Source of the DNA: an uncultured Prochlorococcus sp.
Lineage (GTDB): Bacteria; Cyanobacteriota; Cyanobacteriia; PCC-6307; Cyanobiaceae
Length of the DNA: 47,552 bases
Reading direction: 5' to 3'
Assembly (NCBI GenBank): GCA_902527105.1
Contig: CABZNT010000010.1
Span: forward strand, 1 to 47,552
Shown here in pieces: positions 31,505 to 41,563 of the stretch. The position numbers were made by a program, and so were the translations under genes. The number at the start of each line of letters is the position of its first letter. The first letter of the stretch is position 1. The notes beneath the pieces were generated by a model. That model worked only from the letters and a program-made list of their open reading frames with translations, was not told where the DNA came from and did not search any database.

Positions 31505-32523
31505 TACTCTATTCGTGGATCTAAATATGCGATTAAAATATCCACGAAGAGATTTAGAGAGACTATAAGCATAGAGGTAAAAATTACAATTCCTTGAACC
31601 AAGGTATAGTCTCTTTGAGAAATAGCTTCATGTAATCTTAAAGCTATACCTGGCCATGAAAAAGTCACCTCGAACAACAGAGCACCTCCTGCTAAAGAGG
31701 CCATAGTCAAGCCAGAAATAGTGACAATTGGCAATAGAGCATTAGGCCATGCATGGTTTAAAAATATTTTTTTCCTCGATATTCCTCTACATATAGCAGC
31801 ATTTACATAATCACTTTTTAATGTCTTATCCAAATTTACTCTTAATGAGCGGCTGAATATACCACTTAATAAAAAGCCAAGGGTAATCGAAGGAAGTGCG
31901 AGATGATAAAGACTATCTTTCAAAGCAATAATATTATTTGAAAGAATACTATCCAAAATTAGAAAACCTGTAATTTGGGGTTGTTGCTGAAATATTGGAA
32001 ATCTGCCCCCAATTGGAGAAATATTAAAAAATACAGAAAATAACAGTTGCGCTAACATAGCGCCCCAAAAAGGAGGAATAGCATATGTGGCAATTCCTAA
32101 TATTCTCGCAATATAATCTGTCTTTTTACCCCTATTTCTCAAGCCAAGTAATCCCAAGGGGAATCCTATTAGTATGGCACTTAATATTGAAAAAAATCCA
32201 AGCTCAAGACTTGCAGGCAATGACTTTATAATAATATTAAGGACTGGCTCTTGGGTACTAAGAGATTGGCCAAAATCTAAGTGCAATATATTTTTAATAT
32301 ATGAAAAATATTGGTTTATTAAAGGTTCATTTAGCCCCAATTTATTTCTTAGAAGTTCCCTAGAAACCTCATCAGCAGCAGATCCAAGTATGGCATCGAC
32401 AGGATCGCCAGGAGCAACTCTTAATAAAATAAAAACTAATGAAGAAATTATCCATAACATTATCGGTATTAATGAAATTTTTAATAAGGAATAATTTAGT
32501 AGTTTATTTAAATTTCTACTCAT
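31501..32523 (-). CDS. DppB-type peptide ABC transporter permease
   Basis: A 340-residue permease with about six helices. The family's cytoplasmic contact region is seen as DYVNAAICRGISRKKIFLNH, and the N-terminal motif RVAPGDPVDAILG is typical of DppB/OppB. It is translated after the binding-protein gene (8-bp overlap). No DppC, DppD or DppF gene is near, so the partner permease and ATPase must be elsewhere or absent. It could serve a peptide or nickel-type system. Confidence 0.88.
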   Translation of the reverse strand: MSRNLNKLLNYSLLKISLIPIMLWIISSLVFILLRVAPGDPVDAILGSAADEVSRELLRNKLGLNEPLINQYFSYIKNILHLDFGQSLSTQEPVLNIIIKSLPASLELGFFSILSAILIGFPLGLLGLRNRGKKTDYIARILGIATYAIPPFWGAMLAQLLFSVFFNISPIGGRFPIFQQQPQITGFLILDSILSNNIIALKDSLYHLALPSITLGFLLSGIFSRSLRVNLDKTLKSDYVNAAICRGISRKKIFLNHAWPNALLPIVTISGLTMASLAGGALLFEVTFSWPGIALRLHEAISQRDYTLVQGIVIFTSMLIVSLNLFVDILIAYLDPRIEY

Positions 32524-34087
32524 TAATTAACTCAAGATCACTCAATGAAATTATTCCTGCGCCATTAAAAATAGGTTTTGATATTTTATTTTGTGACCAT
32601 GCTTTTTGAGAGGAGATCCAAATAGGAATATAAGGGATTGAATTTGCTGCTATTTTTTCAATTTCAACAAGTTTTTCTAATCTTTTAATTCCACTTATTT
32701 TTTCACTCTCAAGAAATAATTTTTCCACTTTATTAGATCCCCAAAAACTACCGCTGAAAACTGATTCTCCTTTTTTACATATGCCATCAACTATTTCATT
32801 ACAACTTAAAAGAGGGGTAAGATAAGCCTCTGGATCTGAATAAGCTCCAGTCCAATCGAGAATAACTGCTGTATAAATTCCTAAACTTAGATTCTTATAA
32901 ATTGTTGTAGATTCAATCCCATTGAGTTCAATATCAATACAATCTTTCAAAGAATTTTTAATTTCATCCTGCCATGTCAGAGCAATAAGCTTATCAGCTG
33001 GAACATTGGATCTATAAGTAAGAGGTATTTTAAGAATATTTCCATTGCAATAGTTTTCTTTTTGCAATAACCTTCTCGCTTCTAAATAATCATATTTAGG
33101 CCACAGTGCTTGATTATCTTTCTTTAATATCGGGGGGATAATTGATCTAGATGGCTTCCTTAATCCATAACTTACTTTCTCACTAATCAATTTTCTATTA
33201 AGACTTTTTGCCAAAGCCAGTCTTAAATTAAGATTATTTAAGGGATAAGAACTAGTTTTTAGGCTTATAAAACTTAATTCAGTGAAAGGGCTATTACCTT
33301 CATTAAACTGTTTATTTTTGCTTAATTCATTTAAACTTTTTCTCTGACTATCATCAATTGAATTTGATAAAAGCACGTCAATTTGTTTACTTTTTAAAGC
33401 CCCAAAAAGAGAGGATGAATTTGAATATCCCACAAAATTAACTCCATTGTTTAAGGGCTTTTCAGCCCAATAATTCGAATTTGGATCAATTGATTGAACT
33501 TCATTAGAAAAACTGGTCAGCACATACTTGCCGGTACCAACGAAATTTTCATTTAGAAATTTATCAGAATATTGTTTGTAAAATGTAGGAGATACTGGAG
33601 TTAAATTTACTGATGTGAGTAAACCATTTAAAGAACTTGATGGTTTATTCAAATTTATTATGACTGAATGTTCACTTGGCGTTTCTATTGATTTAATCTT
33701 ATTTCCTAAAATATAGTTCATCGTTCCAATTCTTTTGAATCTATCAAAGGTAAACTTCATAGCATTTGCGTTAAATGCAGTTCCATCGTGAAAAAAAACA
33801 TTCTTTCTTAAATTGATTATTATTTGAAGTCTATCTTTTGAAATAACTGGCATCCCCGAGGCCAATTGAGGGATTAATTCACCATCAGAATTTAATTCAT
33901 ATAATGTATCTCCAAGAGAACTGATTAGTTGAATTGCTTTAAGAGTATTAGCTCTAGCTGGATCTAAAGATTCAATTTTTCCAGAACTTGCTACTATGAT
34001 TTTTTTAGATATTCTTTGTGAGCCGCAAGAATTCTGTAAAAAAGAAATTAAAATAATAAATATTGATAAAACAACTTTTTTTTTCAT
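32516..34087 (-). CDS. peptide-type ABC transporter substrate-binding lipoprotein
   Basis: A 523-residue SBP_bac_5 family protein. The lipoprotein signal peptide ends at the lipobox LQNS-C21. The mature protein shows the family's DPARANTLKAIQLISSLGDT and an LRKNVFFHDGTAFNANAMKF segment. It binds peptides or related substrates outside the inner membrane and hands them to the DppB-like permease encoded next (8-bp overlap). The upstream 96-residue gene overlaps its start by 4 bp, so all three form one tight operon. Confidence 0.92.
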   Translation of the reverse strand: MKKKVVLSIFIILISFLQNSCGSQRISKKIIVASSGKIESLDPARANTLKAIQLISSLGDTLYELNSDGELIPQLASGMPVISKDRLQIIINLRKNVFFHDGTAFNANAMKFTFDRFKRIGTMNYILGNKIKSIETPSEHSVIINLNKPSSSLNGLLTSVNLTPVSPTFYKQYSDKFLNENFVGTGKYVLTSFSNEVQSIDPNSNYWAEKPLNNGVNFVGYSNSSSLFGALKSKQIDVLLSNSIDDSQRKSLNELSKNKQFNEGNSPFTELSFISLKTSSYPLNNLNLRLALAKSLNRKLISEKVSYGLRKPSRSIIPPILKKDNQALWPKYDYLEARRLLQKENYCNGNILKIPLTYRSNVPADKLIALTWQDEIKNSLKDCIDIELNGIESTTIYKNLSLGIYTAVILDWTGAYSDPEAYLTPLLSCNEIVDGICKKGESVFSGSFWGSNKVEKLFLESEKISGIKRLEKLVEIEKIAANSIPYIPIWISSQKAWSQNKISKPIFNGAGIISLSDLELINE

Positions 34088-34374
34088 ATTTCATAATTAC
34101 TTAGTTTTTCTGAAGAATTATTTGAGCAGAAAATTTGTAAGGTTATTTGATTTATATCTAAAGCAAATGTTTTTTTAGAATTACAGGCAAAAGGCCACTC
34201 TCTCACCCAACAAATTTCTTTACTTATATTTAAACCAATTACTTGAAAAGTCTTATTGCAATTTTTAATTTTTACACAAGCACCTTTATAAAGGTTTTCA
34301 GAAGAAATTAAATAATTATTATTTTCACTGTCTAATAGTTTTGAATGAATCATTAAGGTGTTAAAGCCAAACAC
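34084..34374 (-). CDS. hypothetical protein of the ABC operon
   Basis: A 96-residue protein with no signal peptide or TM helix. Cysteine-rich spots include YKGACVKIKNCNKT, EICWVREWPFAC and IFCSNNSSE. It may be a small beta-barrel; the second Met (MIHSKLLDS) is an alternative start. It overlaps the binding-protein gene by 4 bp (ATGA-type), implying coupling. No family recognised. Confidence 0.6.
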   Translation of the reverse strand: MFGFNTLMIHSKLLDSENNNYLISSENLYKGACVKIKNCNKTFQVIGLNISKEICWVREWPFACNSKKTFALDINQITLQIFCSNNSSEKLSNYEI

Positions 34375-34423
34375 TTACTTTCTTCGGTTTACCAAGCTAT
34401 AAAGAAATTTGCAAACTATTTTT

Positions 34424-35725
34424 TTAAATACAACTTAATTGACTTGCAATAATTTTGACTTCATTTAGCGAATTTATTTCATCTTTCGATTTCTCAAAAT
34501 CTCCATTATTCACCTCATGAGTAATAACGACAATTTCTGCTCTGTCCTCACTTGCATCAAGTTGAACAATTGATTCGATTGATACATTATTCTTTCCAAA
34601 AATATCTCCAATCTTTCCTATGACGCCTGGACTATCAAGACAAATAATTCTAAGGTAATTTTTTTTGTTTATTTGTGAAGATTCTATGATATGACAGGTT
34701 CTCCAGAAATCAAAAGATAACAAAGGGTCGACTGAATTATTATTTTTTATTGAGGCGGCATGCAGATTTAATATATCTGATACTACAGATGCAGCAGTGG
34801 GGCCACTCCCTGCACCTGGACCATACAACATTATCTCTCCAAGAGGATCAGCCTCTATCAATAAGGCATTGTTAACTCCCTTAACTGTTGCCAATGGATG
34901 AGATTTTGGAATCAAAGAAGGTCCTACCCAAATATTCAAAGCAAGTGAATCATTACTATTTGTTTGTCCTCTTTCTGAGAGCGCTAAAAGTTTTATTTCA
35001 AATCCTAATTTATTGGCATATTCGATATCCTTGAGATTAATTTTACTAATACCCTCAGAATGTATCTCCTCTCTTTTGATTTTCCCTCCAAATGCGAGTT
35101 CACTAAGGATTGATATCTTATCAGCAGCATCATGGCCCTCAACATCTGCAGTTGGATCAAATTCTGCGTAACCAAGGCTTTGGGCCAATTTTAAAGTCTC
35201 CTTATAATCAGCTTTTTCATTTGCCATCTTTGAAAGAATAAAATTTGTTGTGCCATTTATTATCCCAACCATTTTTTTTATACTGTTACTTTTTAATGAT
35301 CTTTTTAAGGGTTCAATTATTGGTATCCCCCCGCAAACAGCGGCTTCTGACAATATATACACTCCTTCTTTAGATGCAGTTTTATAAATTTCTTCTCCAT
35401 ATCTTGCAATAACTGCTTTGTTTGCGGTAACAACAGATTTACCTAATTTTAACGATTGCAGAATAATTTCTTTCGCTAAATCAACACCACCCATTACTTC
35501 AACAATTACATCTATGGATGGGTCATTAATTAATTTCAATGGATCATCAGTTAATAAATTATTATCTAGCTCAATATCTCTTTTTTTATTAAGATCTTTA
35601 ACTGCTATTTTTAAAATTTCTATTTCTTTTATAATTGGATGTGAATCAAGTTCAGAAGTTAATATTTTATAAATCCCTGAACCTACAGTTCCAAAACCTA
35701 CAATACCAATTTTGCATTTTCTCAT
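34424..35725 (-). CDS. hom: homoserine dehydrogenase
   Basis: A 433-residue enzyme that reduces aspartate semialdehyde to homoserine for Thr and Met synthesis. The N-terminal NAD(P)-binding GFGTVGSGI (residues 10-18), the domain with GGIPIIEPLKR and NGTTNFILSKM, and LGYAEFDPTADVEGHDAADK with the catalytic Lys/Asp area are all visible. A C-terminal ACT domain (LDSPGVIGKIGDIFGKNNVS) suggests threonine feedback control. Length is normal. Confidence 0.97.
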   Translation of the reverse strand: MRKCKIGIVGFGTVGSGIYKILTSELDSHPIIKEIEILKIAVKDLNKKRDIELDNNLLTDDPLKLINDPSIDVIVEVMGGVDLAKEIILQSLKLGKSVVTANKAVIARYGEEIYKTASKEGVYILSEAAVCGGIPIIEPLKRSLKSNSIKKMVGIINGTTNFILSKMANEKADYKETLKLAQSLGYAEFDPTADVEGHDAADKISILSELAFGGKIKREEIHSEGISKINLKDIEYANKLGFEIKLLALSERGQTNSNDSLALNIWVGPSLIPKSHPLATVKGVNNALLIEADPLGEIMLYGPGAGSGPTAASVVSDILNLHAASIKNNNSVDPLLSFDFWRTCHIIESSQINKKNYLRIICLDSPGVIGKIGDIFGKNNVSIESIVQLDASEDRAEIVVITHEVNNGDFEKSKDEINSLNEVKIIASQLSCI

Positions 35726-35769
35726 TGTTTATTTCTTTTTACTTTGAATTTAATTTTATATTATTAGAC

Positions 35770-36189
35770 CTACAAAAAATCATTTGCTTGAGACTGCATT
35801 TTCAATAATATATTTAAAAAACCATTTGATCGTGAAGGAGTTAAGCTTGCTTTCAAACCAGTATCTTCAATAAATTTCTTATCTATTTCAACAACTTCAT
35901 TTGGTGTTAATTCATTTAACCCAGTAATTAAAAATGCTAATAAACCCTTGGTTATTAGAGCATCAGAATATCCTTCCCAAAATAATTTACCTCCTTTAAT
36001 ATTTGCCTTAACAAAAACTTCTGAAACGCATCCCTTAACTTTATTCTCTTCAACAAGGATTTCACTATCTGGTTCTTTCAGTTTTTTGCCTAGCCACAAA
36101 ATGTATTCATATTTTCTTTTTGGATCTTCTGATTTCTTTAACTTATCTACTAATTTAGATAAATTATCGTATTTTTCTTGATTTTCCAT
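35770..36189 (-). CDS. sufE: SufE family sulfur-transfer protein
   Basis: A 139-residue SufE protein. It accepts persulfide sulfur from the cysteine desulfurase SufS and hands it on for Fe-S cluster assembly. The active cysteine is C54 in VKGCVSEVFV, in the usual loop. The rest (YILWLGKKLKE, KGLLAFLITGLNELTPNEV) fits the family. The partner sufBCDS genes are not in this window. Confidence 0.93.
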   Translation of the reverse strand: MENQEKYDNLSKLVDKLKKSEDPKRKYEYILWLGKKLKEPDSEILVEENKVKGCVSEVFVKANIKGGKLFWEGYSDALITKGLLAFLITGLNELTPNEVVEIDKKFIEDTGLKASLTPSRSNGFLNILLKMQSQANDFL

Positions 36190-36228
36190 TTTTTAAAAAT
36201 ATAAATTAAACACTTTATTAGTCTTCTA

Positions 36229-36786
36229 TTATACAAATATTTCTTTTTCTGTGATAAAGCCAGATAAAGGAATATCCCACTCAGCTCTTGTCAATGGAAT
36301 CGTACTTACACAATTAGAAGTTAATACTCCAATGCATGGAACATTTCTCCAATCATTATCTCTCCTTAATTTATCAAAATAACCTCCTCCATAACCTAAT
36401 CTTGTTAAATTTTTATCAACCGAAAGACATGGAACAAGTATCATACTTATCTGCAAATGACTTAATGGGCAAGAGTTATTTGGACTTAGTATCCCCTCAA
36501 AATCCTTGGTAAGAGGTTTTCCATCCCATGGATAAAATAACAACTCTTTTTTTTCTTTACATCTAGGCAAAGCTAAAGTAAATTTTTCCTTAAGACTTCG
36601 TATATCTACTTCATTTTTAAGAGGCCAATATATTGCTATATAACCAATATTTTTATGTTCTTTTACAAATGAATCAACATACAATCTTACATTCTTTTCT
36701 ACATTTTCTCTTTGATTAAGAGAAATCCCATATCTTAGTTTTCTAAATGTATCCCTCTCCAATTTCTTATTTTCGAAGATCTTCAT
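36229..36786 (-). CDS. 5-formyltetrahydrofolate cyclo-ligase
   Basis: A 185-residue enzyme that converts 5-formyl-THF to 5,10-methenyl-THF with ATP. The C-terminal signature LTRLGYGGGYFDKLRR and the N-terminal ERDTFRKLRYGIS basic helix are visible. The 9-bp gap to ruvC upstream suggests cotranscription. Usual length. Confidence 0.93.
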   Translation of the reverse strand: MKIFENKKLERDTFRKLRYGISLNQRENVEKNVRLYVDSFVKEHKNIGYIAIYWPLKNEVDIRSLKEKFTLALPRCKEKKELLFYPWDGKPLTKDFEGILSPNNSCPLSHLQISMILVPCLSVDKNLTRLGYGGGYFDKLRRDNDWRNVPCIGVLTSNCVSTIPLTRAEWDIPLSGFITEKEIFV

Positions 36787-36795
36787 ATCAAATTT

Positions 36796-37269
36796 TCAGT
36801 TAAAGCCATCTTCATTTAGTTTTGTGAGTGCTATCGCCAATGCATCTGCCGAATCATCAGGTTTTGGAGGTTTATTAAGATCTAAGTTATTCATAACAGC
36901 ATCAAGAATATCTTTCTTAGATGCCTTTCCAGAACCAGCAATTGTCAATTTTATCTGAGCAGGTGCATATTCACTAACATGAATTTTTTTGGATGCCAAT
37001 ACCATCATAATCACGCCTCTAGCCTGAACCACACTAATGGTAGTGCTTGACCTGTAAAAGAAAAATTTTTCCACAGCTGCTGCAGTTGGGTTCCAATGAT
37101 TTATTAATTCATTAAGATCTTGGAATATCTCATAAAGTCTATCTTCTTCTTTTTTATTTTTACCTGTTTCAATAACGCCGCAATCTAATAATATCTTGCT
37201 TTCATTTTTTACTTCAATTATTCCATAACCAACTCGAGCCAATCCAGGGTCAATCCCAATTATTCTCAC
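36796..37269 (-). CDS. ruvC: Holliday junction resolvase RuvC
   Basis: A 157-residue endonuclease that cleaves Holliday junctions. Catalytic acids are visible: D7 in [13 protein letters not shown]68 in VEKFFFYRS, and the DDSADALA pair near residues 138-141. The signature GSGKASKKD is also seen. It lies 2 bases downstream of chlI on the same strand, so it is probably cotranscribed with that photosynthesis gene. Confidence 0.97.
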   Translation of the reverse strand: MRIIGIDPGLARVGYGIIEVKNESKILLDCGVIETGKNKKEEDRLYEIFQDLNELINHWNPTAAAVEKFFFYRSSTTISVVQARGVIMMVLASKKIHVSEYAPAQIKLTIAGSGKASKKDILDAVMNNLDLNKPPKPDDSADALAIALTKLNEDGFN

Positions 37270-37271
37270 TG

Positions 37272-38363
37272 TTATTGAGCTTCAGCAGACAATTGAAATT
37301 TTGAAAGATTCTCTTTTTCATCTAAATCGAATACTTTACAAAAAGCTTGAATGACTCTTTCACCTGAATCAACTTGTTCTAGAGGATCTTTTCTTAGTCT
37401 ATGTCTTAATGAACAAGAAATAACCCTTGCTATGTCATCTTCTTGAACTTCAGTTCTGCCCTCAAAGGCTGCGATTGCCCTTGCAGACCTATTCGTAACA
37501 ATATCTCCACGTAAACCATCAACATCTAGTTCTCCGCAGATTGCAGAAATATTCAACCTTAGGTCATCGTCCATCTGTACAGAATTTAATATTTCTTGTG
37601 CTTTAATAACCTTTTGTTGAAGTTCATCCTGTTGCTTCTCAACACTTAATGAAAACTCATCAGGATTATCGTCAAACGAAGTCCTTTGATCTACTACTTG
37701 AACTCTTAATTCAGCATCTCTAACTGTCTTAACTTCAACACTCATTCCAAACCTGTCCAATAGTTGAGGCCTTAATTCACCTTCTTCTGGATTTCCTGAA
37801 CCAATAAGAACAAACCTCGCAGGATGTCGAACTGAGACCCCCTCCCTTTCAACTGTATTCCATCCGGAAGCGGCCGAATCTAAAAGTACATCAACTAAAT
37901 GATCATCAAGTAAATTCACTTCATCAACGTATAGTAAACCCCTATTAGCTTTTGCTAATAGACCTGGTTCGAATGCCTTAACACCTTCGCTCAAAGCTTT
38001 TTCTATATCTATAGTTCCACAAAGCCTGTCTTCAGTAGCTCCTAAAGGCAAGTCAACCATAGGTACTTGTTTTTGAATACTTTCTAGATTTTCTCCTTGA
38101 GTAATTTTTTCCAAAACCTCTTTACTTTGTAAATCAGGATCGACTAGTGAACTATTATATGGATCGTCTTTAACAACATCGATTGCAGGCAACAAATCAG
38201 CTAAGGCTCTGATTGTAGTAGACTTTCCTGTCCCTCTATCACCCATTATCATCACTCCTCCAATTCTTGGATCAATAACATTTAACAAGAGAGCTAATTT
38301 CATTTCTTCTTGACCAATTACTGCTGTAAAAGGAAAAACTCTTCTTTTCTTTGTTGTAGGCAC
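37272..38363 (-). CDS. chlI: magnesium chelatase subunit ChlI
   Basis: A 363-residue AAA+ ATPase subunit that, with ChlD and ChlH, inserts Mg into protoporphyrin IX at the start of the chlorophyll branch. Walker A is GDRGTGKS (residues 41-48). Walker [17 protein letters not shown] and the [19 protein letters not shown] sensor region are typical. Full length and cytoplasmic. ruvC follows after 2 bases. Confidence 0.98.
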   Translation of the reverse strand: MPTTKKRRVFPFTAVIGQEEMKLALLLNVIDPRIGGVMIMGDRGTGKSTTIRALADLLPAIDVVKDDPYNSSLVDPDLQSKEVLEKITQGENLESIQKQVPMVDLPLGATEDRLCGTIDIEKALSEGVKAFEPGLLAKANRGLLYVDEVNLLDDHLVDVLLDSAASGWNTVEREGVSVRHPARFVLIGSGNPEEGELRPQLLDRFGMSVEVKTVRDAELRVQVVDQRTSFDDNPDEFSLSVEKQQDELQQKVIKAQEILNSVQMDDDLRLNISAICGELDVDGLRGDIVTNRSARAIAAFEGRTEVQEDDIARVISCSLRHRLRKDPLEQVDSGERVIQAFCKVFDLDEKENLSKFQLSAEAQ

Positions 38364-38480
38364 AGTTTTAGTTTTCTTAAATATTCAAATAATCCATAGA
38401 TGCTACTTCAGAAAATGTTTTTAGTAAATATCCCTTTCAAATTAAAACAAGTAGTGAGTAATAACTAATCAAATTTATAA

Positions 38481-39227
38481 TTACTTATTTTGTTTTGAAT
38501 TATTCAAAAACCAGTTTATTTGATGCACAATACCTCTTAAAACATTTATTTCGTGCATTGATGTATTTGCCCTCAAAATAAAATTCTTAAATTTACTGAT
38601 TTTTGCCTTGGAGGTATGTTTTAAGAGATATCCAACTCCCAAAAGCATTTCCTCTATCTCAACAAATGTATCATGAACTTCTTTCGATGATGCTAAATTA
38701 AAAACTTTTAATTCATTATTTAAATTCTTTTTAGAAGACTTATTTAATTCATACAAAACTATTGAAACAGCATGAGAAAGATTTAATGAAGGATTATTCT
38801 GAGAAGTTGGAATATTAAAAGTTTTATTTGCTAAAAGCAATTCACTGTTAGTTAAACCTCTATCTTCTCTTCCAAATATAATTGCTAAATTATTAATCTT
38901 CCTAAATGATAAAGTCCAATCAAATATATCTTCAGAAGATACAAAAAATGAATCTTTATTTACATCAATCCTTCCACAAGATGCCAGAACCAAATCACAA
39001 TCAAAAATTGCATTTTGAATATCATCAAAAACCTTACAATGGTTAAGAAATTTTTGACCTTTAAGAGCCATTTTTTTTGCTTCTAAAGAAAATATGTCGC
39101 ATTTAGGAGAAACAATTCTTAATTCATCAACTTCAAAATTACTGCATAATCTTGCAACGCTCCCTACATTTAAAGGGCCATTTGGTTCAACTAATATTAC
39201 CTTTAAGTTAGAAAAATTTTTTCCCAA
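38481..39227 (-). CDS. SpoU-type RNA 2'-O-methyltransferase (TrmJ-like)
   Basis: A 248-residue SPOUT methyltransferase. Motif 1 (NVGSVARLCSNFEVDELRIV), motif 2 (AIIFGREDRGLTNSEL) and motif 3 (PSLNLSHAVSIVLYEL) of the trefoil-knot fold are clear. Its N-terminal location of the SPOUT domain and C-terminal helical extension fit TrmJ-type tRNA Cm32/Um32 methyltransferases, though other RNA targets are possible. It is cotranscribed with cytM, which ends 2 bases before its start. Confidence 0.9.
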   Translation of the reverse strand: MGKNFSNLKVILVEPNGPLNVGSVARLCSNFEVDELRIVSPKCDIFSLEAKKMALKGQKFLNHCKVFDDIQNAIFDCDLVLASCGRIDVNKDSFFVSSEDIFDWTLSFRKINNLAIIFGREDRGLTNSELLLANKTFNIPTSQNNPSLNLSHAVSIVLYELNKSSKKNLNNELKVFNLASSKEVHDTFVEIEEMLLGVGYLLKHTSKAKISKFKNFILRANTSMHEINVLRGIVHQINWFLNNSKQNK

Positions 39228-39229
39228 AA

Positions 39230-39616
39230 TTATTCAAGGCTATGTAGATATTTCAATAAATTGGACATATTTACAGGATCAATTTCAAAACTAGGCATAG
39301 GAGGAGTTAGGCCTCCAGTAACTTGTTTTATTATCTCTTTATCATTCAAACGTTGAGTTATTGAGTGAAGGTCTGGGCCCACTAATCCTCTTGCTGTAAT
39401 TCCATGACATCCAACACAATTTATCTTAAAAAGAGCATCTCCTTCCTCAGCAGAGCCATTAAGCTTGAGAGTTTCAATAATATATTTGTTATTTTCATGA
39501 TGATTCACGAAAAATATTGAAAAACAAATCAATAAAAACCCAAATACAATAAAAACAATTTTAAAGAATTCTTTTTTAAAGTCTCTTTCTGCTGCAGTTG
39601 ATGAAGATGTTGACAC
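39230..39616 (-). CDS. cytM: cytochrome cM
   Basis: A 128-residue membrane-anchored c-type cytochrome. Residues 19-38 form the anchor. The heme site is CVGCH (C67, C70, H71), and the axial Met is likely M107 in TPPMPSF. Cytochrome cM is an accessory electron carrier in cyanobacteria whose role is debated (control of respiration or photosynthesis). It is divergent from petG, with a 55-bp spacer, and followed after 2 bases by the SpoU methyltransferase. Confidence 0.92.
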   Translation of the reverse strand: MSTSSSTAAERDFKKEFFKIVFIVFGFLLICFSIFFVNHHENNKYIIETLKLNGSAEEGDALFKINCVGCHGITARGLVGPDLHSITQRLNDKEIIKQVTGGLTPPMPSFEIDPVNMSNLLKYLHSLE

Positions 39617-39671
39617 AAAAAATAGTCTCTATGTAACAATTGTGGTTAAGAAATCCAAAAAAAGCAAAAAA

Positions 39672-39791
39672 ATGATCGAGCCTCTTCTATGTGGAATTGT
39701 TTTAGGTTTAGTTCCAATAACTCTTCTTGGATTATTCGTAAGTGCATGGAATCAATACAGAAGAGGTTCAGGGATGCTGGACATTGATTAA
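39672..39791 (+). CDS. petG: cytochrome b6f subunit PetG
   Basis: A 39-residue protein beginning [20 protein letters not shown] and ending [14 protein letters not shown], a clear match to PetG (subunit V), the small single-helix subunit that stabilises the cytochrome b6f complex. Its 3' end overlaps the convergent rsmD gene by 24 bp. The promoter must lie in the spacer shared with cytM. Confidence 0.95.
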   Translation: MIEPLLCGIVLGLVPITLLGLFVSAWNQYRRGSGMLDID

Positions 39792-40367
39792 AAATGTTAA
39801 TTTGGACTGCCCATAATTTCTTATATCTATAGTTTCCCACAAAGTACTTTTTTTAATAAATAGTTTTGGAGAATGTTCACAAATAACTGTTGAATCTTTT
39901 TTTAAAAAATTACAATTGAATATTTGGTTTAAGACTAATTCATGGAAATCAACATCGTAGGGAGGATCTAGATAAACAAAATCAAATTTTAATTTGTTTA
40001 AATCCATATTTCTAGATGATAAGTTTCTCTCATAATTTGGTTTTGTCCATTTCAAAACGTCTTTACAAATAACTTCGATATCATTTTTCCTATTCTCTAT
40101 ATTCTCCAACGAGAGTAAATTTTCTAAGCAAATTTTTGAGTTGATTTTGTTTTTTTCAATTGCAATTATTTTGCTTGCCCCATGATTATAGGCTTCACAA
40201 GATATGGACCCTGTTCCACTAAATAAATCTAACCAGATACTATTTTCTACTCTATTATTCAATATATTAAATATGGCCTCTCTCACTCTCAAAGTTGTAG
40301 GTCTAGTATAAGAATTATTTGGACTTTGGAGTTTTTTACCACCTATTAACCTTAAGTTAGTTTTCAT
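39768..40367 (-). CDS. rsmD: 16S rRNA (guanine966-N2)-methyltransferase RsmD
   Basis: A 199-residue SAM-dependent enzyme. Visible are [16 protein letters not shown] at the N-terminus, SAM motif [18 protein letters not shown], and the catalytic LDPPYD (variant of NPPY). It methylates G966 of 16S rRNA. The C-terminus overlaps the end of petG. The start lies 13 bases after hisH's stop codon on the same strand. Confidence 0.93.
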   Translation of the reverse strand: MKTNLRLIGGKKLQSPNNSYTRPTTLRVREAIFNILNNRVENSIWLDLFSGTGSISCEAYNHGASKIIAIEKNKINSKICLENLLSLENIENRKNDIEVICKDVLKWTKPNYERNLSSRNMDLNKLKFDFVYLDPPYDVDFHELVLNQIFNCNFLKKDSTVICEHSPKLFIKKSTLWETIDIRNYGQSKLTFLINVQHP

Positions 40368-40380
40368 CCCTAAACATCTG

Positions 40381-40998
40381 TTATTGAATATTACTCAGCC
40401 ATCTTCTCAAAAGTTTTTCCCCGGTTTTTCCAGATTTTTCCGGATGAAATTGACAGGCCAATAAATTATCATTCTCAATCATTGCAGTTAATTTTTCAGA
40501 GCCATAATCAACCTGAGCTGCAATAATATTTAAATCATCTGGGATTGCATGATAGGAATGTACAAAATAGACCCAATTATTTAATTCTTCAATCCCAAAT
40601 AAAGTATTTTTTTTTGTAGGTAAAAGTTGGCACCAACCCATGTGTGGGATTCTTTGGTTAACAATATTGGGTATTTTTTGTATTTTTCCTTTTAAAATTC
40701 CCAGCCCTTGAACTTTTCCTTCATCACTAGATTCAAAAAGGAGTTGGAGACCTAAACATATCCCAAAAAAGGATTTCCCACTTTTAATCCAATTTTTCAA
40801 ATCAGTTATCAAATCAGTATTTATGAGATTATTCATCGCTGGATCAAATGCGCCAACACCAGGAAGTATTATCGCCTTGCAAAGCTTGGAATCATTAAAG
40901 TTTTTGATTAATATAATTTCTTCTCCAAGACTTTCTAGAGATTTTGTTACAGAATGAATATTTCCCATTCCATAGTCTATTAGTCCAATTTTATGCAA
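40381..40998 (-). CDS. hisH: imidazole glycerol phosphate synthase glutaminase subunit
   Basis: A 205-residue class I glutamine amidotransferase that supplies ammonia to HisF. Visible are the N-terminal GLIDYGMGNIHSVTKSLESL, the oxyanion loop PGVGAFDPAM, the nucleophile C81 in FFGICLGLQLLF, and the His/Glu pair in CQFHPEKSG. Full length. It is followed by rsmD and preceded by trxA at an 11-base gap, all on minus. Confidence 0.97.
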   Translation of the reverse strand: MHKIGLIDYGMGNIHSVTKSLESLGEEIILIKNFNDSKLCKAIILPGVGAFDPAMNNLINTDLITDLKNWIKSGKSFFGICLGLQLLFESSDEGKVQGLGILKGKIQKIPNIVNQRIPHMGWCQLLPTKKNTLFGIEELNNWVYFVHSYHAIPDDLNIIAAQVDYGSEKLTAMIENDNLLACQFHPEKSGKTGEKLLRRWLSNIQ

Positions 40999-41009
40999 AG
41001 CTTTTAAAT

Positions 41010-41333
41010 TTATAAATGCTTAGTTAAAGTGCTCGAAAGAGTTGCTTTTGGCACAGCACCAACAACGGTATCAACCTTTTGACCTCCTTTAAAAATCATT
41101 AATGTAGGAATACTTCTAATTCCGTATTGACTGGCTACATTTGGATTTTCATCTGTGTTTAATTTAAAAACTTTAATTTTCCCTTCAAAGTCTTTTGAGA
41201 TTTCTTCTACAACTGGAGCAACCATCCTACATGGACCGCACCATGGTGCCCAAAAATCAACCAATACTGGTAGATCACTTTGCAGTACATCCTTGTCAAA
41301 TGAAGAATCAGTTACGGCTGGAGCTGATGACAT
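41010..41333 (-). CDS. trxA: thioredoxin
   Basis: A 107-residue classical thioredoxin with redox motif WCGPC (C32, C35), cis-Pro in [11 protein letters not shown] and the FKGGQK loop. It reduces disulfides of target enzymes. The small RNA Yfr1 lies between it and guaB upstream; this order is conserved in many cyanobacteria. hisH follows closely. Confidence 0.97.
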   Translation of the reverse strand: MSSAPAVTDSSFDKDVLQSDLPVLVDFWAPWCGPCRMVAPVVEEISKDFEGKIKVFKLNTDENPNVASQYGIRSIPTLMIFKGGQKVDTVVGAVPKATLSSTLTKHL

Positions 41334-41424
41334 AATTTAAGTATTCCTTTTTGAAAATTTAGCAGGCAATTCTTTTAAGTGATGATTTCATTACAGATTA
41401 AATAATATAAGTAACAAAATATCT

Positions 41425-41479
41425 AAAAAAGCCCGATTGATCGGGCGATTTAGTGTGTGAGGAGTATGGAGTTTCCCCC
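41425..41479 (-). ncRNA. yfr1: Yfr1 small RNA
   Basis: Read on minus, a TATTAT box (41488-41493) precedes an RNA starting GGGGGAAACTCC. It carries the conserved unpaired motif ACTCCTCACACACTAAATC and ends in the GC-rich hairpin GCCCGATCAATCGGGC with six Us. This is Yfr1, the strongly conserved cyanobacterial sRNA; about 55 nt and its position between guaB and trxA both fit. It acts by base pairing of the ACUCCUCACAC core with target mRNAs. Confidence 0.93.
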
Positions 41480-41563
41480 ATCATTTCATAATAACTCCTA
41501 ATTAGAAAATTTTTCAAATTAATATTTAATTCACTAAGGATTTATAGTTTTGCTATGAGTGAA

